Below, one piece after another: positions 46,401 to 56,343 of a stretch of DNA of 64,000 bases. A program made the position numbers and the translations under genes. Under the pieces are notes generated by a model, which saw only the letters and a program-made list of their open reading frames with translations, was not told where the DNA came from and searched no databases. Each line of letters opens with the position of its first letter. Position 1 is the stretch's first letter. The stretch comes from Sipunculus nudus (taxonomy: Eukaryota > Annelida > Sipuncula > Golfingiida > Sipunculidae), in the NCBI GenBank assembly GCA_026874595.1, contig CM049306.1:58720019-58784018 (forward strand). Direction: 5' to 3'.

Positions 46401-49067
46401 ACACTTTCATGAACACAAGCAGGGCTTTTATGGGTAACACATTATGGACTCACTGGGTATCACAAGTCATAGTCATGGACCGGACTGTAACAATGGGCTA
46501 AACAATAACATTAGGAATACACAGTTGTTTACATTTAAAAGATTAAACTGTCAAAAGCAATTTAAAGACATCAATTTGTGTGGAACAATTCCGAAAAATT
46601 TTAAGCATCTAGCACCAATAGATCAAAAGTAATGATTTATAGGGGCTTTGTGGGTGTGGGTGCTGTGGCTTTCCCTGGTCACTGGTGCAAGTAAAACGGT
46701 GGAGGTCTCTTGCGGCTTCCTGCTTGGCTTGGTGACATCATGGCTATTGGCTCCATAAAAATTTCAAAATTACGCTTAAGGAGCGTGCAGGGCTGGAGTC
46801 TTGGCTACAGCAACCTGTAGCTGCTCGAAAAAGCTAAAACATCTTCAGTCAGTCAGGCCCTTGAAAATTCTTTAGTAACAATAATTTTTTTCCAGTTTAG
46901 TTAGCGTCACAAATACTTTATGGATAAATTTAACATGCAAACTGTTTGGTACAATGACAATATTTTTGTAATCTATGAACCAAATCTAAGAAGGTTAGTC
47001 AGTAAAATATGTTGGTTTGACACAGAATTACCAAGAATGGACTGCTGATCATGGCTGAAATGTAAAGGCTACAGCATGGTGAATACTGGAGTATGTTTAT
47101 GGTGAGGAAATATAGTTGATGAGAGTAAGTTCTTCTCATACCTTGAATAGACTTGTTTTTAGGTTGTGCATCATCACGTCCACATTTTCTGCAACCTTTC
47201 TGGAGTGCATCTCAAGGTCAAATAACACGCGAGGGTCAACGGGTGGCATATCCTCCGGACTCTGTGTCAGAACACTCGGTGACCGAGACATTCCCGAAGT
47301 TGACACACCTGACCAACCAGATGCTGAGCTTGAGCTATAACTATTCAAACTGGACATGCTGCGACTGCTTGGAGTCCTGCTTCCATACCGACTGCTGCTC
47401 ATACTAGAATCTACAAACATTATATAACAGGTAACTCATGGATTATAGGTCTCCTCTTGTCTTGTGATACTGTGTCACATAGGAAAGTATTTATGGCCAG
47501 ATGGTTGATAGATGTGGACATACAAATTCAACAAGGACAATCACAAAATCTCAAAATGGTTGTGTTGTGACAGGATAACTAAGGCCAAAAAAATAAAAGG
47601 TATGGTTCTAAGGCACTGCCCACGTCAATTTTAACCCCCCACGTCAAACATTTTGATTTTAATTTTTTTTTTCAAGAAGATAAATAATACAATTTATGTA
47701 GTGCTTTTACCTGTATAGCAAAAAAATGTGTTATTTTCATGCTTTTCCCTGATCATATAATATTTTTTATTAAAACATACAAAAGAAAGGTCAAAATAAA
47801 ATACTGTCCACCCCCACTCATTTATAAAAAAAAGTGCCTGAGAATCATACCTTTTTTTGGGCCTAACTCCTGGTGTTTAGTCTGCATAATAGATGGGGAA
47901 TCCACTGTAGTTAAATTTTTAATTTTACATTTTACATGACCAATATATGTCTACTGTAAGAACAGATCACCCAGTGAAACTTCTGTATTATTTCTATGTT
48001 TTGTAAACTGATGGCTCACCAAAAATACTGATATAATCTGAAGGTAGGAACTTGGCATAAATTAATAATGTTACCTGTTGATAAAGACAAAGTCATGCAA
48101 TCGCTGGATTGAAAAGAATATAAGGAAATAAAGCAAAAGCATTGTTACCAGCTGCCTTACCATGCCTAGATGCTGGACTGCTCATCTTAATCTTCTCTTG
48201 TAGATCCTCCGCTACAAAGGCTATCATGTCTCCATCCTGTACCACCGTACCCTGTGTCTGTAGGGGCGTCTCCAGCAGGCGATCAGTGTCACAGCAGCTT
48301 TTTGATAAATCATCAATGAACACCTCATTTTCATCCAGATCTGCCTGTCTGTGCCTCACGGCTCTGTATGACAGTTTGACAGGACCAGACAGTGACAGGT
48401 CATTTGGACGTTCCTTGTTCCCATTCATCACTTTACTCATCCCTGAAACGTGAGCACATTCCTGACTATCCGGGATATACTGGAGTCTATTTTCTGGTGG
48501 TGGTCTCTCTTTCTTTTGACCCATTCTTGGGTTTGGAAAATCATCTTGTTGGTAATGGTGACCAACAGTTTGTATTGTGTTACTATTAACTGTAAACCCA
48601 GATTCCTGACTGGTTTCTGATGGCTGTTTCTTCCTGTTTCCATTATTAATGGCACGACTTGAGGATTCCTCAGACATCACTTCTATAGAGTCTGACGAAT
48701 GTCCTTCCTCGGCAATGATTTCAATATCAGAGCTGTCAGTCATGGTTTTATTAATATGATCTATGTGTCCATTTAATGTTGTGACTGAATTTGAATCTGT
48801 TGCTGATTGGTCCACATCAAACATATAGTTCTCTGTGGTGGGCGTTGGTCCGTCCCCACATGAGTCAATTGTCTCAAAACTTTGTTCACTTAAATGTCTC
48901 CCTACAGGAGACTCATTGAATGTTTCTGATTGAGCCCCTGCTTCAAAGAACACGTTCCTTTCACATCCAGAAACTTGTGCCTGGACTACCCTTGGAGTTG
49001 GTGGCTCATCTTCTGAGTCGTCTTCGCCGTCACACACTAACGCTGTCTGCTGTCTCGTTTCCTCCAT
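25465..49067 (-). CDS. BORCS6: BORCS6 (BLOC-1-related complex subunit 6), 5 exons, 464 aa
   Basis: Exons in transcript order: 49067-48161, 47410-47142, 46371-46288, 45679-45603, 25522-25465. Introns are GT-AG, phases 1, 0, 0 and 2 close exactly, and the CDS is 1395 nt. BORCS6 is a subunit of BORC, which recruits ARL8 to lysosomes and drives kinesin-dependent lysosome positioning. The N-terminal 270 residues are acidic, Ser-rich and probably disordered. The conserved part begins near residue 280 with GTVVQDGDMIAFVAEDLQEK (vertebrate counterpart GTVSRHGDLTHFVANNLQLK). It continues through a Ser-rich linker, PPVDPRVLFDLE, the helical YREGVDHTCDSVDASIKSMY, AKCEEL, QPVYVLAEQV and the final KEIKRLLELWEGQLMKDS. 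It is longer than human BORCS6 (about 357 aa), mostly in the disordered N-terminus. The last exon is tiny and 20 kb from exon 4. The start is the ATG just inside the first exon's acceptor. Confidence 0.92.
25794..26587 (+). repeat. 5' LTR of the Ty3-type element
   Basis: 794 bp, starts TATCACCAGG and ends CGGCGATA. The termini are the short inverted pair TATC/GATA rather than the usual TG/CA. It matches 33628-34421 with about four substitutions (two near 25863-25867, one near 26322, one at the poly(A) region). Confidence 0.95.
26447..26455 (+). promoter_or_regulatory. LTR TATA box
   Basis: TATATATAT lies 52 nt before the LTR's AATAAA (26507-26512). This order fits a U3 promoter followed by a short R region carrying the poly(A) signal. 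The same pair is in the 3' LTR at 34281-34289 and 34341-34346. Confidence 0.5.
26590..26604 (+). promoter_or_regulatory. Candidate primer-binding site
   Basis: TGGGGAGAATC begins 2 nt after the 5' LTR, the normal place for a site pairing with a tRNA 3' end (TGG matches the universal CCA). I could not assign the tRNA. Confidence 0.35.
26689..27666 (+). CDS. Gag polyprotein of the Ty3-type element (325 codons to a TAG)
   Basis: Structural capsid/nucleocapsid protein. The middle fits the retrotransposon gag domain (FLERYSTRCQ, LNPGESIDSYI, IMHGLPNKARSI). A basic Arg/Ser/His-rich linker follows. Near the C-terminus is a zinc knuckle C283-x2-C286-x4-H291-x4-C296. A second knuckle reads Y303-x2-C306-x4-H311-x4-C316: its first cysteine is tyrosine, a one-base change. 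The frame ends at TAG 27664-27666. The same frame is open again to 27801, and protease begins in the -1 frame from 27759, so the TAG may be a mutation or part of a recoding arrangement. The ATG is the first in frame after the leader. Confidence 0.9.
   Translation: MNTRGTTRTVTMDPETVAKSIVPFNGHQDADLWMDRFNLISSLKDWDVTSQSKNFPLYLELGSDADKWYSQLKSDTKNNFEKTRKAFLERYSTRCQNMTGAMNLLDRKLNPGESIDSYIRAMEDLAYRAGKNEIELVEAIMHGLPNKARSIIALKEPKPTVSAILKALKTSEASGHFQVTFQENSLNDTLIQSIQTLQTTVRDLSLSVEQVRRTQEKAEVAELTSTHRHSREQSPYHRGRSPGRRDDDRHFYKRGQTPSPYRNKHYNNSYRDSRNDRFTYKNCYRCNLGPHPPEKCKYKNKFYSHCKKQGHIISACRTALRQNLE
27759..31943 (+). pseudogene. Pol: protease, RT, RNase H, integrase, chromodomain (one in-frame stop)
   Basis: The frame is open from 27759 with no early ATG, so expression needs recoding from gag. 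Protease active site LVDTGAS at 27921-27941. Reverse transcriptase: KYRFVIDYRKLN, LPQGLQNSP and the catalytic YVDD at 29295-29306. RNase H: LYTDASDE and YTDHKALEF. Integrase: HHCC zinc finger from His 30528 to CPTC (30642-30653), then catalytic D (30735), D (30915) and E (31023), giving the D-D-35-E spacing. A TAA at 31209-31211 interrupts the frame after the integrase core. The same frame resumes to TGA 31943, encoding the integrase C-terminal domain (GDQVLLKN, SPKFKGPYLI, YDNFRNLRPY) and a chromodomain at 31752-31872 (YHKIDRLLKR, YLVKWASPN, STWEYEENL). The integrase and chromodomain parts are thus split by one stop, making the copy defective as read. Confidence 0.92.
32302..33213 (+). pseudogene. 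Degenerate envelope-like gene of the Ty3-type element
   Basis: The relic lies between pol and the 3' LTR, where env sits in errantivirus-type elements. Frame 1 opens at ATG 32302 with a hydrophobic signal-like stretch (MFLSLLMISK), then RLNYGVLFKQVG before a TAA at 32398. The same frame continues (FWKHTIEILLPNAS, DLSCARQLEY) to a TAG at 32500, with more stops at 32524 and about 32602. In frame 2, from about 32648, RHHR (a possible furin-type R-x-x-R) is followed by FIGDLSKSLFGTASIKDV, resembling the start of F-like/gypsy-type fusion subunits. Another block (DNLPKARQIT) is near 32900. Stops and frame changes show it is dead. A transmembrane anchor is not visible; the end at 33213 is the last open stretch (proline-rich tail) and is uncertain. 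Confidence 0.6.
33214..33627 (+). other. Non-coding tail before the 3' LTR, with a perfect hairpin
   Basis: AT-rich with no open frame. ATTGACTC-GGA-GAGTCAAT at 33590-33608 is a perfect 8-bp stem with a 3-nt loop, 19 nt before the 3' LTR. No obvious polypurine tract lies against the LTR (the junction reads GACCAAC|TATC). Confidence 0.6.
33628..34421 (+). repeat. 3' LTR of the Ty3-type element
   Basis: 794 bp, TATC...GATA ends, offset exactly 7834 bp from the 5' LTR. Poly(A) hexamer AATAAA at 34341-34346. Followed by TTTC, the target duplication. Confidence 0.95.
34590..35520. repeat. Tandem array, about 146-bp unit, six copies
   Basis: Units recur at about 145-148 bp, marked by 'GATTGGGCTGTGG' (34718, 34863, 35009, 35154, 35302) plus 'GGTACCAATCATCCCTGTG' and 'TGTTGTTGTTGAGT'. 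The right edge is a GGACGGA-rich segment and 'GGTGATCACTATAAGGCAGA', ending GCGGGGCCCTAATAA near 35543. This looks like the tandem core and one end of another Helentron/pearl-like family; the other end was not found. Confidence 0.75.
35920..37140. repeat. Degenerate tandem repeat, units about 365-430 bp
   Basis: Three diverged units share 'GAGCCAATAGCATTGATAAA' (variants at about 35938, 36306 and 36740), 'CTGTCTGACC...GTTTTATGG' and 'CACTAAATTAGAACAAAATC'. The unit spacing drifts by indels. Between 35544 and 35920 nothing is recognised. Confidence 0.6.
37420..37935. repeat. Fragment of the 16.6-17.8 kb degenerate repeat family
   Basis: Shares 'GACCTAATTTCAG', 'GTGCCCTGTCTGACTGAC', 'GATGCTCAAAATCATGTTTT' and 'GGTCACCATGG' with the tandem core at 16560-17850. 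A shorter piece of the same family lies at about 45000-45105. Confidence 0.55.
38165..40140. repeat. Two tandem blocks (about 276-bp and 282-bp units)
   Basis: Block 1 repeats 'GTGGCACCACCTGTCTGGT' at about 38171 and 38448. Block 2 repeats 'CTGTCATAAAAT' and 'AAACCACTGCTGAGATATGA' three times at roughly 282-bp spacing (about 39268, 39550 and 39833). Both blocks carry 'GCGCCACC'-type segments and GATGGACGC-like tails, and may be related. Confidence 0.65.
40279..40335. repeat. GTCTAGACA micro-array
   Basis: Four to five imperfect units containing the palindrome TCTAGA (GACGTCTAGACACTGTGTC, GACATCTAGACACATTGTC, TAGACACCAC). Short, possibly foldback-forming. Confidence 0.7.
40477..41970 (+). mobile_element. 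HLN1-family element E with a 343-bp tandem core
   Basis: Starts TTTTAGCTCAGCTGAC and ends with CAGCTAAGCGTCATGG, the palindrome TGGCCCATGGGCCA (41950-41963) and CTTGTT. The core holds three full units and a partial one beginning at 40551, 40901, 41239 and 41582 (350, 338 and 343 bp), each starting 'CTGTTAACAGGGCACAAAT'. A C-run (CCCCCCCCCC) varies between units. Both termini are present, so this is the best-delimited family member. Confidence 0.8.
41971..44345 (+). mobile_element. HLN1 copy C, 5'-truncated, hosting HLN2
   Basis: Matches copy A and the reversed 3' parts of B and D, beginning abruptly where element E ends and finishing CAGCTGAGCGCCGTGACCC then ATGGGTCCCTTGTTT. It is interrupted at 42469-44000 by HLN2. 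Confidence 0.75.
42469..44000 (-). mobile_element. HLN2 Helentron-like element, about 180-bp tandem core
   Basis: On the - strand it starts TATGCCCCCGCCACAAAG, and the matching GGCGGGGGCATTCG is subterminal at the 3' end. That is followed by the perfect hairpin GTGTCG-TTC-CGACAC (+ coordinates 42476-42490) and ATCTAGTTT. About eight units of roughly 180 bp are marked by 'AGGAGCCGTAAAACGGT' (43254, 43434, 43613, 43793 and diverged earlier ones) and 'AAAAGTAGGTCAACC'. It is inserted into an A-run seen uninterrupted in copy A near 562-571, with no target duplication. No coding capacity. Confidence 0.8.
44346..45104. other. BORCS6 intron 4 sequence of repeat character
   Basis: Diffuse matches to repeats elsewhere ('TTTGGTGATG.TAGCTC' occurs twice, near 44570 and 44876). 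The piece at 45000-45105 belongs to the 16.6-17.8 kb family. No exon seen. Confidence 0.4.
45109..45565 (-). mobile_element. TTAA-flanked MITE, copy 2
   Basis: Reversed relative of 4893-5374, flanked by TTAA at 45105-45108 and 45566-45569. It lies only about 32 nt beyond the splice donor of BORCS6 exon 4 (donor GT at 45602-45601). Confidence 0.65.
47583..47863. mobile_element. Harbinger-like MITE (BORCS6 intron 1)
   Basis: 281 bp, TAA duplications at 47580-47582 and 47864-47866, ends GGCCAAAAAAATAAAAGG and the GGGCC complement. Inner tracts 'GGTATGGTTCTAAGGCAC' and 'GTGCCTGAGAATCATACC' match the copy at 8960. Confidence 0.75.
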
Positions 49068-49075
49068 TGAAGAAT

Positions 49076-49078
49076 CCT
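49076..49078 (-). promoter_or_regulatory. Splice acceptor of the BORCS6 start-codon exon
   Basis: On the - strand CCCTTGTTTCATTCAG precedes GATTCTTCA and the ATG at 49067. The pyrimidine tract CCCTTGTTT is the terminal tail of HLN1 copy D. If used, an upstream non-coding exon exists beyond 51.7 kb; none was identified. Confidence 0.45.
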
Positions 49079-49083
49079 GAATG

Positions 49084-51735
49084 AAACAAGGGACCTATGG
49101 GTCACGACGCTCAGCTGTTATATATGATAAAAAAATATTATTTAGAAATGAGGCACATGCTGGTTTTGTGTGGTAATAAATATAAGCTGTATTATGAGTT
49201 GTTGTTGTTTAGCTTATGTATGATTTTGATAGTACCTTTGGAGACAGGGAAGAGGATTGATTTCATTTATTTTATTAACAAATGGAGTACTATTGTCACA
49301 CAGATTTTGACTTGGCCATATAACTTATAAGCAGAACATATAATATAAGAGTTTAACTATTTATTAAAAAAAATTACAAATATTGTCCCAAATATAATTT
49401 TTATAAAAAAATAATGAGAATCATATGATTTTTTTAAATGAAATATAACTGATATGATTATTAAAATAAAATTAAAAAATATATTTATGAATGCATATTC
49501 ATGAATGCATTCATGAATACATTTTGAAAGTATTTGCACGAGTATTCATATACTTTCATTTACCTGAATTCCTATTCTTTATGCAAGAAATTTTATAATG
49601 GAGTACATAATCATATTCATATTTAAATACAATTACAAAGTATTCGCACCATGTCTGGTGCGAATTCAATTTCACCAACCAATGATGTTGAGAATCCAGA
49701 ATATACAAAATTCACACATTTAAATAATGATCATAAGTACCTGGTTTTATGGCTTTTTATGGCTTTTTTATATTAAAAAATAACTGTAAAAAATTCATTT
49801 TGGACTAATTTCACATCAATGTACACACTAGACACAGTAGGAATCTAGATTAATATTATCAACTGCATCTTTGTCTATCATTAATTTCCTTCATATGATC
49901 CCTAATGATTAGTAATGAACAATATGATTTACTTCTTTATCATTAAAACTGAACTGAAAAATGCCATAGGTGACTGCATGGTGTTATTAGGAATATGTGA
50001 CATTCTACCCATCGATACAAGATTCTTATATCATCAGTAACTGCAAGTTAATTTCCTGTTATTATAAACTAACAAATTCCTTTTCTATTTTTCTTTAATT
50101 TGTTATTAAAAACAATAAAAATTTATTAATTTATTGTTTATTGTTATGTTGTTGGTTAAAACTACTAGATGAGTTGGGTTGGACACCTGGATCAACTGTG
50201 GCTGGCCATAAGCTGCCTGGATTCCTGAATGCCTCGCCTCAAGCGTGCATAATTTGATGAAAGGTCAACAAGGTCAACATACAGGTGATTCAAGAGGGGC
50301 TGGAGAGAGCCAAAGTCTGAAAGGGTCTCATAAAAAACATTAATAAAAGCTACAATTTTTGGCCAATTTCTTTCAGCTTTCTAAACTAAAAAGCTGAAAT
50401 CCTAATGTGTGCATGATATGAAAATTATATCAACAGTGCTCACAGGACACAAACTTGCATTGGTCACAATTGGGCAAAATTTAAGGTACTAATTTTATAT
50501 TTATACTAATAACTTATAAAATTTGAAAAATTCAGAACTAATTTTGGTATTCAATTGAATCTTGATTAAATAATGTTACATCCCTGACAAAAAAATCTCT
50601 AGCTTCAGCAATGCCCTTGTTAAGGGAGTAAATATATTTCTTGATTTTTTACAAAGTGCATTATGTTCGGGCCCATAACTTAAAACAATTACGCAATACT
50701 GACATCATTCTGGCATGTGCATAGTGAATGAAAAATATGTATATTATTTATGATTAAAGTCAGATCAGTGGTTTTGATATTAGGCAGTCTTGAAGTGTAA
50801 CAATGGGTTTTTAATGGAAAAATGAAGTTTTTCATTAATATCTCGAAGGTGTTAAGTCCTAGTGACCAAATTCTTGGCATGGTAGGGGATTTTGGAGACA
50901 TCTAACTGTATGCCGAATTTAAGGAACTAAGAGCTGAAGCTGGGGAGCTGAGCTCTTGCAAACTGCATAACACTAGCTTGATGTAAACAATATGTTACAT
51001 GGTGCTTGAAAACTTATTAAAATCTACAGTTTTTGATCAACTGGTTTCAAATTTTTGGTGTTAACAGTTGAAATGCTAACAAAAACATGCTGTGAAAATT
51101 AAATCCACAGTACTTACAGGAAAAAACGTGCCATGGTCAAAGTTGGGCAAAATTTAAGGTACCAATTTTTTATTTTTATTAATATTTTGGAAAATTTAAA
51201 AGATTTTCATCTAATTTTGGGTATACAATTTAATTTTGATTAATTAAAGTTATATTACTGGAAAAAAGGTCGATAGCTTTAACATTTTTTGTGTTAAGTG
51301 ATCAAATATCTTTCCTGATTTTTTACAAAATGCATTATGTTTGGGCCCATAACTTTTTTAAATTAAATAATACAGACATAATTTCTGGCATGTACGTACA
51401 TAGGAACTATATAGAGGAATATTTATGGTAAATATGAGGAAAAACAGATGAGTGGTTTTGATATTAGGCAGTCTTGAAGTGTGAAAATAGGTTTTTAATA
51501 AAAAATTGAGGTTTTTCCTTAATTTCTCAAAGGAACGAAGTTGCAAAGACCCAGTTTTCGGCTTGGTAGGAGATCTTGGGGACATCTAACATTATGCCGA
51601 ATTTTGGATTCCTAGGTCTTACGGTTTCAAAACGTGCCACATCTACGGACGGACGGACGGACGGACAGACGGACGGACGACGGACAATGGACCACGACTA
51701 TAGCTCAGATGACTTATAGTCAGCTGAGCTAAAAA
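49084..51735 (-). mobile_element. HLN1 long copy D, about 2.65 kb
   Basis: Full-length by comparison with copy B: starts TTTTTAGCTCAGCTGACTAT at 51735 (minus) and ends at 49084 with the palindromic terminal hairpin and CCTTGTTT. It contains an (ACGG)n run near 51645-51690. Some internal blocks occur twice in related form (for example 'TTGATATTAGGCAGTCTTGA' near 50777 and 51459), so the body is itself a roughly 690-bp diverged tandem. No protein recognised. Confidence 0.8.
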
Positions 51736-52479
51736 TAAGACTCACTGGCAAAGAAACATATCAGCAAATGAAACATGTTCTTTAGGCCCTTGCCTTCAGT
51801 ACAAACCATTTGTTTGCATGACTAAAATGTCATATGGCTGCTATCAGCAGTGTGCCAATTAATCGATTATACAGACAATTGGTTATTTTCTTTCATAATC
51901 GATAAAATTAATTGCCTTTTTGCATTATCAATCACAAATGATTATGTATTGCACATCTAAAGAAGTCATATTATCCTGATAAAATATACTTTTCTTTCTG
52001 AGATATAAGAAAGACAGGGCACAAAACAGCTAACAGCATTAAAACTTTACCTTGTGCAAGAAGTTTTTAACAACTGGACTAAAACCTTGACCTTTTAGTG
52101 TGATGTACAAGTTGGACTGATTTGCTAAGTCAATATTTTAGTTATCATTCTATAAAGCTTATTTCATGACGGTATAGATGGTATGTAAAATAACTGCTTA
52201 AATACTGATCATTGGTCATTTTAATCTTTCATTCATTGAATAAGGTCTTACAACTGATTCCTACTACCAGCTGCTATAATATGTTTTTTACAGAGACCAT
52301 GTGTTCAAACACTTAAAACTGCTACTTTTTATGCCAGCAGTTATCATCCTGGGCTATCTTTTACTAAGTTTCTTTAGTGAATAAATAAACCATACCTAGT
52401 TCCCCCTACTGATTATTGTTGGTCTGTTTAAAACTCCCTTATCTCTCTTAGTTCATTTATGTGATAAGATGATTTCAAA

Positions 52480-52973
52480 AGGACTTAATCAGGAGCAATA
52501 TTATTCCTATTCTTTCACACTATCAGTTGAGTTTTGCTTTATACAAAAGTACCCAGCAAACCCTTCCAGCACACAGTCTCATTTCCTCGTATATGACTGT
52601 TAAACACCTTGTTATTGCCCTGCTTGTTGGTAAACACAGTCTGTTTACCATAACAAGGCTGTGTGACCAGAGGTCTGATTAAGAGGGGCAACACACGGTG
52701 TTTCAGCCAGCGGGAACTAATAATACATTTTGTGGGCCAAGTCAGTCAGGGCATCTCCTGATTGGCATGTGTTGTGGCTCTGCGCAGCACATGGCCTGAC
52801 GCACTGTGTTTATGTTGACGCCTGCGATAGCGCCCGGTTCACTGTTTTTAACACTCGTTTACAGGAGTAAGCAAAAGGTTTCAAGGCAATTTTGTGGCAA
52901 GTACAGTTTTGTTTTAAAGAGAAGTAGTTATTTTTTGTGTAAACTCAACATGCTTTATTGGTGATTGGGCCCC
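52480..52973 (+). mobile_element. TTAA-flanked MITE, copy 3
   Basis: Same orientation and layout as 4893-5374: starts AAGGACTTAATCAGGAGC and ends GGTGATTGGGCCCC before TTAA (52974-52977). The left TTAA is lost by mutation. Confidence 0.6.
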
Positions 52974-54049
52974 TTAAATTGTTTTATGATACACACATAT
53001 ATGTTACTTGTCATTAAGTTTATATATCTTTGGATGTCTTTCATAATATTTTAAATATACCTAAATTATATTATATAAAAAAATAATAAAATAAATATGA
53101 CTGTTGATGCAAAAACTGGGAATGGACAAACAGACATATGGACTGCATTAATTTATGATTAAATACAATGTAACCCAAATTATGCTGCAGTTGTGGGGAA
53201 TAATTAGCTTATAATAATTTACTTGGGCTATACATGTGATACTCTTTGCAACTGATCAATGTTTTACCTACCAGTACTTCACATGCTTTGACACATCATG
53301 CAATAGTCACAACAAACACAGTGACTGGTCCCAACTGGTGCTATCTCTGTGGTCCTTCCATAATCCCAAATACCCTTAGTCCATGTTCACACAGACTGTC
53401 ACCATGTAGCTGGAATAAGATTATTAGTACACTGATTCAGTATAAATTTTCATGAATTTCTTCTATGTGAAGAAGGTGAACAGACATAGATTTAAGAGAC
53501 CAGAGTATTATCAAATATTTACAACCAAATATAAGAGTGGTGACACTCAAGTCTCTTGGGCAGTGACTGAAGCACAGAAATTTCAGATTTGGCAGCCAGA
53601 AGTAATTTCATGCGAATTATTTCAAAGGAAATTAAAATCAATGATTTTATGAAACCAGCATATCTTCAATATTTAAAACTGAGCACCTAGTACATAATGG
53701 TACTTGGTTCTTGTAAATGTAGCCTGGTATGGAGTAGTTCATCAGCAGCCTGTGGGTCAGAAAAAAAAGGCCGTGGCAGGTCTGAAGCTGCCACGCCCCC
53801 TTATTTTCCCATTCAGATACTGCACACATCCAGTTTCAGAGTAGACCTGTATAGAGCTGGTTTATCTAAGGGGATTAAAGCAAAAAGGGTAATCTGTCTC
53901 CTTGGCTTCCTCATGCATGATCTAGTGAATGCAGTTGTTCTTTATATTATTCAAGTAATATTTTGGAGTGATTATAAAAAAGGTGCTCCACGAATTAGTT
54001 AAAAGAACTGAGAAAAGAATCAACAAACTTGATTGGCTTGAGAAGTTGA

Positions 54050-54190
54050 GAGTGACATCTGTATCACTTGTATATTCATCATGACATCACAATACTTTTT
54101 GTCTGTGATTTGAACCTGTGACCTCAAGCATTTAAATCCTTTGTGCCAGCAGCTACCACCTGTGCTGTGTACTGTAATCAGCACTCAGTT
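54050..54190 (-). mobile_element. tRNA-derived SINE relic
   Basis: On the - strand a box-A-like GGTAGCTGCTGGCA precedes a box-B GGTTCAAATC (+ 54109-54118) at tRNA-like spacing, followed by a CAGACAAAAAGTATTGTGAT tail. Pol III promoter remnants only; boundaries approximate. Confidence 0.45.
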
Positions 54191-54795
54191 CAGACCAGCA
54201 GGTTTATCTTGGGCTTAATGCTTTAATCACAATTCCAACTAGGATAATTTTATGTCAAAATTATCAAATGCAGCAAGATTTACCTAATCAGATAGCAATT
54301 CATGTTTGTCCCTCGATAAAATATCCAATAATCCCAAGGACTGTACTTGAACAGCGTACATATAAACAAGTGCATCTCTTTCAAGTACTACTCTGGATAT
54401 TTTGTTCATTGACAAGCACTATGAAACTGCCTGAAGTTACATTAAGTTTTCTTATGTTAAATTTACCATTGGTAGGGCCGTGATTAGAGGACTGGTATCT
54501 GTTTTTCTGGCAATGGATACATGGCTACTTCATGTATTAAGAGGTCAATGGTGCAGGAACGAAGAAGGAAGTAAAATTTGACCTATTCTTTAATAAAAGT
54601 AGGGTAGCCAGTGCTCTAGAATTCATGTCACATCCCATATGGTTAACTGGACAGATCTAGTGCTGGTTTGTGGCTCAATTGAGCTGGTGGCAGAAATTGT
54701 CTGCTGCTGGTGGCTGACATCATGATGGTTGGTTTGCGGCTGGCAGCCAACACCATCCCTAAAACTTTGCATGTACTGTGGTAGTCCGCCACGTA

Positions 54796-54826
54796 CGGAC
54801 TCCATTTATCTGTGATATGGAGTCCG
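54796..54826. other. Perfect 10-bp hairpin
   Basis: CGGACTCCAT and ATGGAGTCCG flank an 11-nt loop. No family assigned. Confidence 0.6.
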
Positions 54827-56343
54827 ACCGTCTAGCGGTGAGAGTTCACCCTGCCGTACATGGAGGGACCTGTAACATGAATTATCACTGCTTGTTGTGC
54901 GATAGAGAAACAATCTTGTATTTATATATAGAAATAAACTTTTTATGTATCAAATTAAATCGATATATCACCTTTATGTGCACCTGTAAATGTTTTTTAT
55001 CCTTTGAACTGCCAGGGTTCAGTAGTTGCATGCCAACTGGACACCGCCGGAAAAGGAATCCCATTCAAATTAGGTGGGCAATCTATGCAAAAGATGAATT
55101 CAGGGGGGCTTTTCCCAGGAATGCCAGTGCCGTGCACTAGGATAGACCATATTTTCATAAGCATCCTTCCCACCATACATCGCGTGTTGTCAATGATGCT
55201 AATTTCCTATTGGTTGTTCCAACCGAAAAGCGCCATCGGCCAGACGGAGACAAAGCAATATCTGACTTCATCCAGAGTAAGTGCCCATACTTTATTAATG
55301 CTGATCATCCAGCAAAAGTTTTGGTCCCAACGGAATCTAAGCATCTGTAACAATTATAATATGTGGGGTTTGTTTGGTGTCCTCACGCTTCACAAGGCAT
55401 ATACGTGTCTGAGGGTCTGTACTGATCCGTACAAACTTAGATAGTATAGACTCTCCCCGCCAGAGGCTGCAGTGCTTGTATTGTTTACTATATATGTCAG
55501 CGCTGCAAGACTGCAGCAAGTACTGTGGCCACCATAAATAGGAGAAACTCTCATTGTATGGATATTTGACTCAATAATAAGACAATATATAGCAGGGCCT
55601 GATAATACTGAGTCAAATTTGACCAGGCTACAACAGATACAGCTGTCTTAAAAAAAAAAAAAATATTAGGGAATATGAATGAAGCTGGGCCGAAGCAGAA
55701 GCTTGACCTGCTGCGATTTGAGTTTAACCCATTTCATATTAACTTGAAAAAAATAAAAAAATTAACTATGTTGCAATATGATAATATTTATTTAAATAAA
55801 GTGAAATCTTCTTTTTACCTTAAGTGGCACTTGTACTTGGGTATGTTCACGGACTCAGACCCCACAGTTTCAAGCGTGAGAATGAATTGTACTCTGTACA
55901 GATATGTAATGGCAGTTAAAATGACTCCCTCTGACGACTATTATCACATGTAACTGTTCTTGATGACCTTCGTGCCAATTACTCAAAATAAACAGACTTC
56001 CCTGATTGTGACAGAAGTTGGCTCGATCTTCACTTCAAATATTGTCCTATTATCGGCGACGGTAATTCGTGGCGGTTTTGAGTAAAGGTTATGACAGGGG
56101 TAATTTCAGGTCACGGCGAGTGGGCGTGGCATTTTAGCTTCACTTTACTCGGGCAAACCTGTGCGGTTACGAGACTAAAAAGCTCCGAAATTTGGACCAC
56201 ATGATGTTGGAATACTTTACGTAATATATGAATATAAAGTTCCCCCAGAGGGTATGTATTCTGAAAAGGGGGCCATGCAGGGTTCATCATGATCAGCTCT
56301 CCATGCATTTTACTCTCTCACTTTGTCAATAGGGAAAGCGTAA

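Noticed and set aside
55004-55444. 146-codon + strand frame as a gene
   Set aside because: No recognisable domain, no splice partners, and overlapping frames of similar length.
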